Source: Membranipora membranacea (taxonomy: Eukaryota; Bryozoa; Gymnolaemata; Cheilostomatida; Membraniporidae). Taken from it: a stretch of 64,000 nucleotides of DNA. The notes beneath the pieces were generated by a model. It saw nothing but the letters and a program-made list of their open reading frames with translations. It was not told the DNA's origin and searched no databases. The DNA lies in the NCBI GenBank assembly GCA_914767715.1, contig OU612065.1, positions 15,748,001 to 15,812,000 of the forward strand, given 5' to 3'. Below, in pieces: positions 1 to 11,921 of the stretch (positions are counted from its first letter, which is position 1; each line of letters begins with the position of its first letter). The position numbers were made by a program, and so were the translations under genes.

Positions 1-508
1 AGCCCTGCATTAGTTTAGACGATTTGGGAAAAAGCAATATTTATAGAAACCAATTTAAAGACTATTTGCTCCAAGTTTTTTCTTGCATTTCTATGTTCCA
101 TGTAAAGAGATGCAATGCCCACCGACACTAGACACAACTCTCTCTGGATCTATTTGATCGTGACTAAGAAATCAAATAAGACATACAGTTATAATGCAGG
201 CAGTTAGGGGTATTGAGCATCTGTGAATGTGAGAGAATGAATCTATGTCTTTTTATTTATATGTAATCAGTATTATCAGCTTTGATTGTTCCCCTCGCTT
301 CAGTTTCGAACTTAGCAAATTATCTCCATTTTAGCCACACACATCATGACTTTGAATCCCCAAATTAATGGTTACAGTCTGAAGAATGGTAGGACAGGTT
401 CACCAATCAACTGAGCCAATATGGTTATGCTGTAACTGGTTTTTGAAAACCTGGTGGCGTAACTCAACAAAAGAATAAAGTTTATTATTTCATTGTTTCT
501 CGTTGCAG
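1..508. other. Intron of NPC1, no coding sequence seen
   Basis: This stretch precedes the first recognisable NPC1 exon and ends in an acceptor (AG at 507-508). I see no open exon with NPC1 similarity in it. The upstream exons lie outside the window. Confidence 0.6.
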
Positions 509-1877
509 TGTCTGGCACGTTTATTACGAGCAGTACTTGTATGTCTATAAGCAGACATGGCTGAATCTTGGTATCTGTTTGGCTGCTGTGTTTGGAGTAA
601 CCTTCCTCCTGCTGGGCTGTGATGTATGGTCTGCATTCATAGCAGTCATTGTCATCGCTATGATAGTGAACAGTATGTTCGGATTAATGTACCTGTGGGA
701 TATCAGCTTGAATGCAGTCTCTCTGGTCAATTTGGTTATGGTAGGTACTTTCCATCCTAAAAAACCTCTCAGTGCCCTATAATCTGCTTGCAAAATAAAA
801 ATGTTTACATTGAACTGAAGTTTATGACCCCATTCACTAGTATCAGGTTGATAGATCTATACAGATTTACCAGAATTGTGCTGAGGTTGTTTCCAGAACC
901 TCTATCTAAGATACCATTTGTGAAGCCAAGTAGGCTTTTGTCTATTGCTAGCTCAATTCCAATGAGGCTTACTTTTAGTGTTTGTTAGTTTGCAAACAGC
1001 TAAAAGTTGTACTATCACCAATTGGGGTAAATAGCTATTATATACATAGAGATATTATATAATAAATCTATGAGGCCACTTCAGAAGCACATAGAGATTA
1101 CCAAATATATATATTTTTTCAGACAATGGGAATAGCTGTCGAGTTTTGCTCTCACATCATCAGATCATTTGCCCTTAGCTACCAGAAAACAAGACTAGAG
1201 AGAGCTCAGAATGCACTCGCCACTATGGGCAGCTCAGTAAGTAAATACACTGTTACTTCTGCCCACATTATTCTGTTAGACTTCTCAACTATTACTATAA
1301 TACAGTGATTTTTATAATTTTTTAAAAGTGAGGAGTTGCGTTCTCTTTTTGGAGGGGAAAATACTCTGGGACCTCTTGATCAATACGTTGTTTACATCTT
1401 GAGAATGATTTTAATTGTTGTTTCTTTTTACTTTCCAGGTAATGAGCGGAATCACTCTGACTAAGATTGTCGGTATTGTGGTTCTGGCGTTTGCCGATTC
1501 AAAGATATTTGTAGTTTTCTACTTCCGAATGTACGTTGGCATTGTAACGTTTGGAATGTTACACGGTCTCGTATTCCTTCCTGTACTGCTCAGTTATATT
1601 GGTAAGTGTGTAAATATTTACTTGAGATTGGACTTTTTACAAAATTCCTCTCCATAAAAAGAGGCCATTTTGTGTTAAAATCATTGAATGTCTTAGGTTT
1701 TTGTATACCAGGAATAAATCACGGATACCGATCTAGCCTCCTATACAGAACAAAGGTAGATAATCTTTCATTTCTTTCATTTTAGGCCCTGCTGTGAATA
1801 AGGCAAGAATGGCATATCGAGAGAACGAGGATCGACAAAATCTTCTCAGTAATGAACAATACGCTGAAACTCTATAA
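509..1877 (+). CDS. NPC1: NPC1 intracellular cholesterol transporter, C-terminal exons (5' end outside window)
   Basis: NPC1 is a polytopic lysosomal/late-endosomal membrane protein that exports cholesterol received from NPC2. Four exons are read here: 509-740, 1123-1236, 1439-1601 and 1786-1877, giving about 199 residues with phases that agree at every junction. The first exon encodes YEQYL followed by two membrane segments and [13 protein letters not shown]. The second gives VEFCSHI and MGSS, the third [17 protein letters not shown] and [10 protein letters not shown]. These are hallmark blocks of the C-terminal Patched/RND half of NPC1. The tail carries DRQNLL, an acidic dileucine motif of the kind used for lysosomal sorting, at the same place as the C-terminal dileucine of vertebrate NPC1. 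Here it is followed by nine more residues instead of lying at the extreme end. The family assignment is firm; only the last part of the gene is present. Confidence 0.95.
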
Positions 1878-4294
1878 GGGTATATAGTGTATATAGGGTA
1901 TATATAATAGGGGTTCTATTTTTTAGGAATTTTTACTCGCCTCTTAGGCAAAATTAATTGGATTTTAGTATGATAGTCGGTGCTGTATACTTCTCAGAGC
2001 ATAATAGGACTCAAGATTATGCCACAAATTGCCCTTGTCCATCAGAGCTCACCAAAGTTCACTCAATGCAAGTCTTTCGCAAACATACTGAGTTGATATA
2101 ATCTGATATTGTCAAACTGATAAGTGATAGGAAATGTACATTCTAAGCGAAATGCAGACTTTTACTTTTTCTAAGCATTGCTTTGTGATAGTTTGAAGCC
2201 AAAGAAAAGTGGAAATTGAAGATTGGACACATTTTGACATGACCTGTCTTTCATGTTTGTTGCTGCCACATTTCTCATGTTATGCATGTGCTCTTTTTCC
2301 TCATTATATATTCCAATATCAAATTAGGTTTTGAAAAGACAGTAACTACATTTACAGAACAAGACTCTCCTATTTCATTGTTTATAATAATCATCAATAT
2401 TTAGGCAAATCCTGCTCATTTAAATTTCTATAAATTAATGTTAGTAAGTTTTATGCTCATTACATGGGATTTTTGTCACAGAGTAACTTCGTAATTGAAG
2501 ATTTTTTTCTTTTGTATTATCTCAATCACCTATTTTGACAATAGTCGTACTATATAATAAAGGAATGATACTAATTGTCTTGATGTCCAGGTGCTATCCT
2601 TGTTGACACCAATACGGGTCCACTCTGCATCCATAACTGTGACAAACCTGCGCTGTCAGTTTCAGGGACAGAACACACAACACTGATTATACCTGACAAG
2701 TCTCCCTATTTGGTAGGGAGGCTCCCAGTTTTTAAGGGAAAATCACATCCTTATCTCCCTTTTTCCTCCCTTTTTTCAGCTTTGTTCACTCAGAAAAATT
2801 TTGAGGCCATCTTTTGCAAGGGAAACTGTGTTTTCCTACCATTACATTACACATACTTATTGTTACCATTACTGATTGTATACAGCTACTCAATATCTGA
2901 GCCTAACCTACCAGTTCCTCCTAGGTCCAATAAATAAGACAATTTCATTCACTAAATCAGGTAAAATGATGAAATACATAAAATTAACAGTTAAGTTTTA
3001 TCTTTTATATAAGATAAACAGGGCCTTAATTGCATCTGCACTCCGGGATGTAGAGTTCGGCCGCGGGTATTTTTGGGTCTGCCGAGTTGTCATGTATGAG
3101 ACTGGCTGTGTATTTTCTATGGTCTTTATTCGATCAGGGATATCGTTTTGCTTGATTAGAACAATCTATCCAGTTGACAATTTTAATTGGCACTGCAGCT
3201 ATAAAAGAAATGTCTACAGAATGCTCCAATTTGCTGCATTTGAGTTGCTGCCCTCTACTGGTGTTAAGTTGGATCAATGCTTCTCCATCAGTGTTCCTTT
3301 ATCCTGCTAGCCTAGTCCGTGATTCATATTCTTAAAACGGAAAGCTTTTCTTTCAAGTTGAGAAAATTGGTCTGTCAGCTATAACATTGACAGGTCAGGG
3401 AAAAACGCCCTGCTGTCATCAATCATACAAAGCTGCAAGCTAACATCCTGAATAGTTATTAGCTTGGCATTGTGTTCTGTTTCTTTTTTCATAGAAAAAG
3501 GTATGGCTTAGCCTGGGTTCCCTGCTCATTTCAGTAATTTCATTTTCATCATATCCACTATTGATATACAACTGCCATTGCTGGGATCTTTAGTTTGTGT
3601 ATATTCATATAAACAGTAATGTATTAATAATATACCATTTGATGACAAAAACACTGCATCTAGAGGTCAAACTCATATATTTTGTAGAGGGGTGATCTCT
3701 ACAAGCTCCTACTAGCTGTACTCGGCACTTGGTAAAATCATCAGAAGCTGCAAAATTTAATTGATTTTTTCAAATTGATGCTACCATTTGCTGTGAATGA
3801 ACTGCTCTTATGTATGATGAAAGGATTGACAATATAGTTGGAATTGATGGACAATAATGCTGTACTTTTTTCTAATGATATCACTAGTTCTCCAGCTGCT
3901 GCTTAAGATGTAAGAAATTTGTCCCTTCTGCTCTTACCCCCAGACAATCCCAAGTTTAGTAATATCCCTACAGACATGTGCTAGATACCACTTACACTGT
4001 CTGTCACGAGCTACCAGCTCCTGGTTGTTGAAAGGTAATTTCTTTATGAAATGCTTATGTTTGGTAATAACTCAGCTACTAAACCAAAAAGCAGAACACA
4101 GCTTTTATTTATATTTGTAAACATTAATATATTTAGCAGGAAACAAGATTTGTGGTAAGAGTAATGGCGCATGAGACAAGATAAGACAAGACAAAGATAA
4201 AGCTTCATTCTAGTCAAACCTAAAACTTAAGTTGTGTGGGCTATATTTTATTGAACAACTCCTGAATAAGTGTTGTAGAGCAAAAATTGTAACA
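1878..4294. other. NPC1 3' flank and intergenic DNA
   Basis: An AATAAA at 2556-2561 may serve NPC1, although it is about 680 bp past the stop. A dispersed repeat occupies 2688-2840. Otherwise I see only AT-rich sequence with chance ORFs, including a 144-codon one at 2876-3310 with no family signature or splice logic. Confidence 0.5.
2688..2840 (+). repeat. Dispersed repeat family R1, copy 1
   Basis: This block, containing CTCCCAGTTTTTAAGGG, a run of CTCCC units and GTGTTTTCCTACC, is matched along its whole length by the reverse complement of about 61709-61866. The two copies share at least five blocks of 8-20 bases in the same order, with small gaps. No ORF or terminal inverted repeat was recognised, so it is an unclassified interspersed repeat. 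Confidence 0.75.
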
Positions 4295-6775
4295 ATGCTG
4301 CTAAAATTTGCTGTTACAACGCTTATTCTTCTAGTAGCAGCTCTTAGTGCGCAAGTGGTGCTGCTAGAGTCTGAGCTGACGCAAGTGAAATTTACTTTAA
4401 ATTGGTTTTTAACTGGATCCTATATGAATCTATTTAGAAAATTATCAAAACAAAGATAAATAGTTCATTCCGAAACTCCTTTCATTTCATGAAATGACAA
4501 ACTTTTCCTTTTGTGAATACGTTACCATTCCTCTAGGTAATGAACTGCAACTAGGAGGAGATACAACACTTTATTGTTATTATATGTTTTTCAGTGAGGT
4601 GCTCATTACAGTGACGTACAGTGATGAAAAATGGCAAAATTTCTTGCACCGAGATCCCTACCCATCTGTTTCATCATCTAACCTCAGCGCACCATTTAAC
4701 AAAACATTCCTCAAATATGTAAGTTCTGACTCTGTATATTTATTTACAGTTAATCTTTATCATATTATCATCATACCATCATTCGAACACATGATCATAT
4801 GAGACATCAGATACCATACCATAGACTTAATATGCTAAGTCCATATTAAGCCTATTATGTCTATATGTATCATACACACCCACCTAGATGTCTCGAAAAA
4901 TATTCAGCCACCCATGACTGCACTATGTGAGTCATTGACCGAGCAACATTCTATGGTGGTTGGGAGGTGAAGCTGCTGTGCTCAGCCCTCACATGAGTTG
5001 TGAACATAATAATATGTCATTATTTCGATTCCACTTGTTTTACATCCTTGTTAATGTACCATAACACAGTGGAGTCAGATGTTGTTCAGTTAGTGAGAGC
5101 GCTCGTCTTCCAAGCTTAAGTGTTGGAGTTTTATGGTTTGAATGGTGCTGGAGTCTACTGACTACTGAGCCTTGTTGAAGCCCCATTTGTGCTCTGACTT
5201 GCCTTTAAACAAAGAGCAACTTGGTGCTAATAATGGCAGCCATGCCTATTTATCTGAGGTAGTCCTTGTGATTTTAATCAACATTCTTTACTTGAATCTC
5301 AATACAGTCAGGCAGTCTTCAACTCTTCATCACCTGGAAAGTATATCGTTTAAGTATTATTATTAAAAAAAAAGGTATTTTGTGTTCCCAAAACCTTTGA
5401 TATATATCACTTTACATAACATTTTAATATATAATGTATAACGTATATAATGTTATATCCTTTCATTTAATCTGCAGTTTGCTGAAATCCAAAATAGCAT
5501 TCGAAATGTGCAATCCTATGACTCTGTGGCTAAGAAGAACATAGCTCTCAGTGATCTCTGTGACCAACAATCTCTACAGAGTTTACAAAGGCCATGTATT
5601 AACAGTGTAATGCAGTATTTCCAGGTTAGTTATTTTCTTATTGTATTCTTTGGTGTTTTTATTGTACATTCAGAAAATCCTGTTGATGGATCCCTAGGAT
5701 GTAGATAATCGAATAGGATAATAGACAACTGCTATTTGCTTTCTGTCAGCGTAACCACAAGCAATCTCAGAATGAGATCCTCTACCTACAAGATAATACT
5801 TACAGAAGGACCATAGCTTGTTTGACACCAAGAAATCTTTGGTTGAGTCCACGTTATTTTCACTAAAGCGTACATCCTGTTGCTCTTGTTTCTCATTATA
5901 GAACAATGTGACGGCGTTAAATGATAGTGTCATTGATTCAAGTGGATTTTTTGTTCTGGCAGACTACGTCAATCACCTCCAGTCTTGTATCAGGTATGCA
6001 ACGGTCATTTTTCCGATCCAAACAAGAATGTCTCCTAATTACCAGCTACCTAGACCGACAGCCCTCCCACACAGGTTTTTTTCCATACATCACATCACAT
6101 AACATCTTTTGAAACACATCATTCCATGCAGATGTCCTACTCCCGGCTATGAAAGCTTCCATTAATGGGTTTATGACACCAAATCAAATTATAATAAATG
6201 TAGAATTGTCCTTTCGCTAACAAAGAGGAGATAATATGCTAATTACCAACCCCCCCCCCCCTACCAACCATACGAGGATGATATAAGTATCTGTTAAGAT
6301 TGTAGGAATTAAGATGAGAGAAGTTTTACTCGTTTCCCATGTCTATCCTGTTATAATATAATTACGAATAGTCCCCTTAACTGTTTTAGAGATCCTGAGC
6401 AGTTGATAGACCATACTGAGTTGAAGAAGTCTTGCAAGTCTAAAGATTCAGTTGTCATAAAACCCAATGTCGTATTCTCTTCTACTCCACAAGGTAAGTG
6501 CCATATTATACCTGTTGGCAGAACCATAGAGGACTTCCTGTTGTTCTGGAATCTAGGCTTCTCGCATGTTAGGCCTATAACCGCTGGTCTGTGATCACAT
6601 ATTATGCGGCATCCACAATTTTTAAAATCTGTCTGCATTTCAAAGTTGCAAGTTGGACCTTTGGGTAAATTTCAAAAAAAAAATAAAACTCTCAATGGAT
6701 TTCTTAATTGTAAATGTACCAGCACCATTTAATATTGTGTTTCGTTATTTCAGGATGTAATTATATCCAGTCTTA
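4295..6775 (+). pseudogene. NPC1-like luminal-domain fragment, truncated tandem paralogue
   Basis: Exons resembling the middle luminal domain of NPC1 lie at about 4594-4718, 5478-5624, 5902-5993, 6390-6493 and 6754-6775. They encode EVLITVTYSDEKW, then AEIQNSIRNV, ALSDLCDQQ, CINSVMQYFQ, and SGFFVLADYVNHLQSCI, lined up as in NPC1 (TEQLII, LQDICLAP, SVLNYFQ, FFVYADYHTHFLYCV). Phases agree from 4718 onward. The last exon ends GCNYIQS and a stop, so no second membrane half follows. A candidate first exon at 4295-4384 encodes a signal-peptide-like segment (MLLKFAVTTLILLVAALSAQ), but no junction to the 4594 exon keeps frame with a good donor. It could be a secreted solo luminal domain or a decaying duplicate. 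The similarity is clear; the status and the 5' end are not. Confidence 0.6.
5085..5260 (+). repeat. tRNA-derived SINE, copy 1 (degenerate head)
   Basis: A tRNA-like head (GTTAGTGAGAGCGC and GGTTTGAATGGTG as box A/B remnants) is followed by a body with TCTACTGACTACTG, GTGCTCTGAC, AGAGCAACTTGG and ATGGCAGCC. The same order of blocks appears on the minus strand at about 26595-26829. The copy lies in an intron of the NPC1-like locus. Confidence 0.7.
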
Positions 6776-7939
6776 GAAGCTGAACATAGTGCTTACACTC
6801 AGTAGCAAACACGTTAGTGCGGGCGCTTTGGATATGTGGCTCAAGAATTTGCGTACTGCGGTGTACTTCACGCTCTATCATTATGGAAGAGATCTTGGAG
6901 TTTTGTTGCCCTCGCCCCGTATTAATCACTCATAGGACAGACTTTTCATACCAAACAATCTAATCGTCCATGATCAGAGGGCTCAAAAAGTTGTAAATGA
7001 GTTTTCTTTTGCGCTCTGCTATCATTAGATCACTGTTCAAATATTGCATAACTCCACAAGGGGTGCACATTACAACAAAAATGAACACAGACACTTTTTT
7101 CCAGTTAGTCGTTTTATCACTTGTCTATCTGCGCACACTCCCCACTTGATTTACCAATCAATAAAGTTCTGATTTTTCTAAAGATTACCATTACTGTTTT
7201 ATCTCAGAAATTCATCAACATGTGCATAAAGAAATAAATAGCCGGTGCAACATCGAGAAGTTGCTGCATGCTCTCTATCATCCAATTCAGCTACCAATAT
7301 CCTAATCTCTTACATGATAGTATTGTGAGACGATGGCAGCTCAACTATTTATTTTTCCAAATAGATTCACTTTGCTTGTCATCCGCATGTAGAGCAAGGC
7401 TGTGACCATAGACTAACTTACTTATTATTAGTTCTGTGGCTGTGACTTAAATTCATGTCAACATATTTAGGTAGATTAAGGTTTTGTTATTGCAATAATA
7501 AGGTTTTCAAATCATTGTTTTATGTAATTATGATCCAGGAACAAATCCTCTGTCCACACAAAGGATCACCAGAATAGCTAAACACTATATATATGATATT
7601 GTGATATATGATACCCCTGTCTGTCCTCAACATGAACATAGCAATAATTTCATTGGCCGGTATTGAAAGCAATGTGTACAAAAATTTCCTTTGAAAAATC
7701 AATAATATCAGATATTATTATCACAGAGAAAGGATATATCCTTACTCTGTGATAATATGTACACTGAATAATATGAGCTAGTGGGTGTGACTATAGGTTA
7801 GAGCTCATTGGCTGACTATAACTATAAACAACTGAATGGCAACAATATAGAGTCAGCAAGTAAGATTCTGACGAAGTACCAAACTTACAAATAGTCCTGC
7901 AGGCAAACTTTTCATTGGAGACTTTGCAAATCCGTGGAG
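6776..7939. other. Intergenic, no gene seen
   Basis: AT-rich DNA between the NPC1-like fragment and the dioxygenase gene. An AATAAA at 7160-7165 could be a polyadenylation signal of the upstream locus. A 42-bp imperfect palindrome lies at 7716-7757. No exon was recognised. Confidence 0.5.
7716..7757. repeat. Near-perfect palindrome
   Basis: Arms TATTATCACAGAG and CTCTGTGATAATA flank a self-complementary GGATATATCC centre. There is one mismatched position in 21 pairs. It may be a transposon remnant or regulatory hairpin; nothing more can be said. Confidence 0.6.
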
Positions 7940-8015
7940 TATAAAAGCAGAGATGACATGACTGATTCTTCCAGTTTCCGCGGCTGTCTCATCTGATTTG
8001 AACCGTTCCTGCTTG
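7940..8015 (+). promoter_or_regulatory. Core promoter and 5' UTR exon of the dioxygenase gene
   Basis: TATAAAA at 7940-7946 is followed about 30 bp later by a plausible transcription start near 7970. A short leader ends at a consensus donor (G|GTGAGT, exon end 8015). The matching acceptor is TTTTACAG ending 8187, with a pyrimidine tract, leaving 28 nt before the ATG at 8216. The spacing is canonical, but the start site is inferred. Confidence 0.5.
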
Positions 8016-8215
8016 GTGAGTTAATAACCTATTCATTATTTTTACGATGATCAGCAGCTTGAAACTTTGAAAGTTACCCATCACCACACTAACTGAGCAG
8101 TTTTTGACATTCAAAGCCATTATTTAGTAACTTTTGCAAAGCCATAGCATTACATCCACTTGGATCACTATGAAGTTTGTTTTACAGAAGTTACATAATC
8201 TGAACAACTAGCAGT

Positions 8216-11200
8216 ATGGTCTCCCTACAGGCTGGGCTTGATGCATTACTTGGTTCAAACAATGCAAATCTAAAGTCAGCGGAGATAGCTGAAGGCAGTA
8301 GAGTGTCAGTAGTATGGAGTGATGGTAGCTCTAGTCTCTACCCCATGCTGATGTTACGTGATTGCTGCCCCTGTGAGAAGTGCTTCAGTCCCATTGTCAA
8401 CTCTCGTATCATCCTGTTCGAGCACATCATTGGAGCAAGCTGTTCAGTGAACGGTCTCAACGTACAGGTAGGACTATTGCATGTTGAGTGTGAACAGCTT
8501 TTTGTATGATTTGATTTTCAAACCTGGGATAAAAATTTCTAGAACAACGCCAAGTCTCATTTTCATCAGTTCGTCACAAATCTGAATCTGCATTAAAATT
8601 CAGTAGTGAAATAAAATCATGTTATTTCTGTCAAAATCTCCTAAACATAGTCTGATGAGGCGTTCAAGATCTGTCTGTCATTAGTGTTAACTAGGTACTA
8701 CATGCATGACTGGATATATATATATATAACCTTCTGGAATACGACCCAAGTCCTGGTTGAAATAATAGGTTTTGAAGAGTTTTCTCCCCTCTGTAGTCAA
8801 GAGTACATAACTATGATGTTGTTATGGGTATTCTCAGGTTATAATACTTTACAGAACAAAATTAAGTCATTGTTACCAACGATATTGTGACTATACATAT
8901 AAAGGTTAAAGATGTTTCTCCTGCGATGATCATCATTATGAGTTTTGTGAATTGTGATAGATGATTTGGTGGCGTCTCATTATCTCCGTAACCCCAAAAT
9001 GTCTATATAAACCTTTCTGACAGTGGAGATGGCAGTAGCGATTGCATCCACTGGTCAGGCCATGGTGTATAGTTGGTGATTTAATAAAAACATTCTAATA
9101 TAAACTTATAATTTTGTGTGAGGGTCAGAATGAGTATGTGTGCCTCAAAATATGCGAAAACTCTCCCAGATAAATTGCCACATTAGTTAATAGTACGCTA
9201 GCACTGCTATCTATGACAGGCAGCTGCGAATTTTTTTATACCAACCGGTTCTGACATCTTGCATGAGGGTGACATGTGGTTGACAGTGCAGAGATATTTA
9301 TATCACTGTATGACTGGTGGCAGACATTTATGGCACTCTGCTAAGTAGAGTTCCAGCAAAACTTAATTTAGCTCATACCTGACACGCCTTATGAGTGGCA
9401 TGTTAGGCTCTATAAATCACACTGATGCATACAAAAAGGGATATGAGTTTGGGTTTCTGAGCAGATTTAAAGATCATACATTGCAGTGATCAATATTACA
9501 TAAGAAATTTTGGTCTGTGAAATTGTCACTAAACCCGTTCAGATATACAAGAAAAGTGGCAATACTAGAATGTTACTAAACCTTGAGCCCTTTATTTTCC
9601 AGTTAAATTGATGTAAGTTTCACAATTACTATTTTAGGATGGAAACTTGTTGATAGAATGGCAGGATGGTCACCTGAGCACTTACAGCAGTGAGTGGCTG
9701 TATAGGCGACGTCTAGATCAGGGTGCTATCACAGACAGACTAGATAAAGTCTATACCGGTGTGATGGATCAGCCGTGGTCGAGCAAGATTCCTTCAGAGA
9801 TCATGAAGTGTGCCAACTACGATGATGTAGGTTTGCTTATTTATTTTCATTTTGAGCCAAACACTGTAAATTTGTACAGCGTGGAAGGTTTTTTCTGTTA
9901 ATTAGTTTGTTGCAGCCACCGAGAAGAAAAAGGTCCTATGTATGTCGAGTGGATAATCCCAAATTCTTACTTTCATTCAAAATTGGGAACAGAAGAAGAA
10001 TCCATCACAGTAAGACTTTGTTTTTCCTTATCTAAGATTTTTTTTATTTTCAATTTTGTATTTTAAATTCAGATTATTGGCAAACCAGCTGGTATTGTGG
10101 AGCTGACAGAAAACCTCATTCGTGATGGAGTTTACCTCATAAAGAACGCACCTGACAGACAATGCTTATTGGAGTTCATGAAAGGCATAGGCGCCAAGGC
10201 TCAGAGCACTCACTATGGTGATCATAACTGGACGATCAAAAATAATCCAAACAGTAAAGATCTTCCAAATTCCTCAAAGAAATTAGAGCTACACATTGAC
10301 ATGCCATATCTAGAGAAACCTCAACAGGTAATTCAATTATTGAAAGAGAGTTAAGTTATATAATTTGGAGAGTTTCATCTTGCAAAGAATTTTGAAATGT
10401 GACAAGACATTGATTATCTCGATTGCCGTTCTCGAGTAGCGATTCACTCGACGACCTTCCCATCCCATACATTGTTTGTAAATCTCAATTTTAAGATGGG
10501 TAAAATTTCTAAACAAGTGGCAAGAAGTAGTTCTAATCCTTCTTGACACGGATTTACTTTCATTATTTATAAATTAAATCAGTTGAGATTTAGGTTATCC
10601 ATGTTATGGTAATATGAAGTATCCTGCAGTAATCTACAACCTGCAAACTCAAAATCATCGTTACTTTTTGAATTCTTAAGTTCTACTGATAAATAGTTTT
10701 GATTGTATTTATAGTTGCAATTGCTGCATTGCCTTGTCCAATCTGCTGATGGTGGAGAAAACAAGTTGTCCGATGCTCTACTTGCTGCACTGATTCTAAA
10801 GAAAGAAAACCCAGAGTACTACAGGCTACTCAGTACGGTCGATGTTGATTTCCAATTCATCAAGTCAAGAGATGGAAAAGACTGGTTCATTTGCAACAGA
10901 GCACCTGTTATTCAGTAAGATTGTTTTTTATATTTCCAGTCGATCAAGAATTTGAGTAGTTTTAGTGCACTACTTGAAGATTGATTATCTCAGAGATATT
11001 GACCAACAAGTTCCATCTTGACGATACTACATTGTGTGATGCAGTTGCAGATTTCCCATAAAAATGGTTTCATCAATCAAGTGGTCGGAGTTTTCTTTCC
11101 CTTTTCAAAACTCGGTCAGAAAACCTTAAAAAAATATTTGTATCTAGTTTATGGCATAAAATGTGTGCTACGTGTTATTTCATAACATAAAATACAGCAT

Positions 11201-11921
11201 ACAGCTTAGTACAGCTTTCTCTAAGAGAATTTGGATGCTTACTTATTTGCCCATCAATATTATTTGTTAGAGAACATCCGAAAACAGGTCAACCTACTCT
11301 GTGTCGGTTTGCGGCGGAAGTGAGATGCTCCTCATTCAATCAGCCCATCGAGGTTGTAGAAGCTTGGTATGACGCCTTCAGAAGATACTGGCAGATACTA
11401 GAGGAGAATTCTATCCTTATCAAGTCAGCTCCAGGTATGGATTTTGACATTGCGATAATGTTGGTGGTGGTGGTATTTTTTGTATGACGTGTACTTGAGC
11501 AAAATTACTGTTAGTGAGGTAGTTCATAAAACACCAACATATCCTTTCAGCGGCCTTGTTTATCCAGCACAATCACAATGAAACGCAAAGTAGTATTTTT
11601 TATAATGTTAGGACAATTACAAAGTATCAATTTGAAGATAATTAATGTTGTATAAAATTGATTGATAGAATTTATACTCTTGCCGGCACTGGTTAGGTGA
11701 GTAGGTAAAGATCACTCCTGTGTTTCATCTTGATGTTTGATCATCTTGAACCACTTATTTTTACAGGGGATATCATTGTGTTCAACAATGGGAGAGTAAT
11801 GCATGCTAGAGAAGCTTTCGATACAAGACAAGCCAGAGAATTAGAGGGAGTGTATGCTGACTGGGATTATCTTTTGTCTGCTTGGCGTGTCGCCAAAGTT
11901 AGGATGAATCAGCAAGGATAA
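8216..11921 (+). CDS. BBOX1: Gamma-butyrobetaine dioxygenase-like 2-oxoglutarate oxygenase
   Basis: BBOX-type enzymes hydroxylate gamma-butyrobetaine to carnitine using Fe(II), 2-oxoglutarate and ascorbate. Exons: 8216-8467, 9638-9826, 10073-10327, 10715-10914, 11271-11434, 11767-11921. Together they encode 404 residues with all phases consistent; human BBOX1 has 387. The N-terminal zinc-binding domain has RDCCPCEKC (Cys51, Cys53, Cys56) and His96 in IEWQDGHLSTY. The double-stranded beta-helix core supplies the iron triad: His221 and Asp223 in ELHIDMPY, and His366 in GRVMHAREAF. Arg377 in ARELEGVYADW is the likely 2-oxoglutarate anchor. All catalytic residues are present. The related trimethyllysine dioxygenase (TMLHE) is the main alternative. 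BBOX is favoured by overall alignment, including QLLHC and GVYADWD, but the substrate cannot be proved from sequence. Confidence 0.88.

Noticed and set aside
2876-3310. 144-codon ORF after NPC1
   Set aside because: No recognisable family, begins within repeat-flanking DNA, no splice logic.
9917-10015. Possible extra exon of the dioxygenase gene
   Set aside because: Splicing 9826 directly to 10073 keeps phase and aligns residue for residue with the family. The extra segment matches nothing in any frame.
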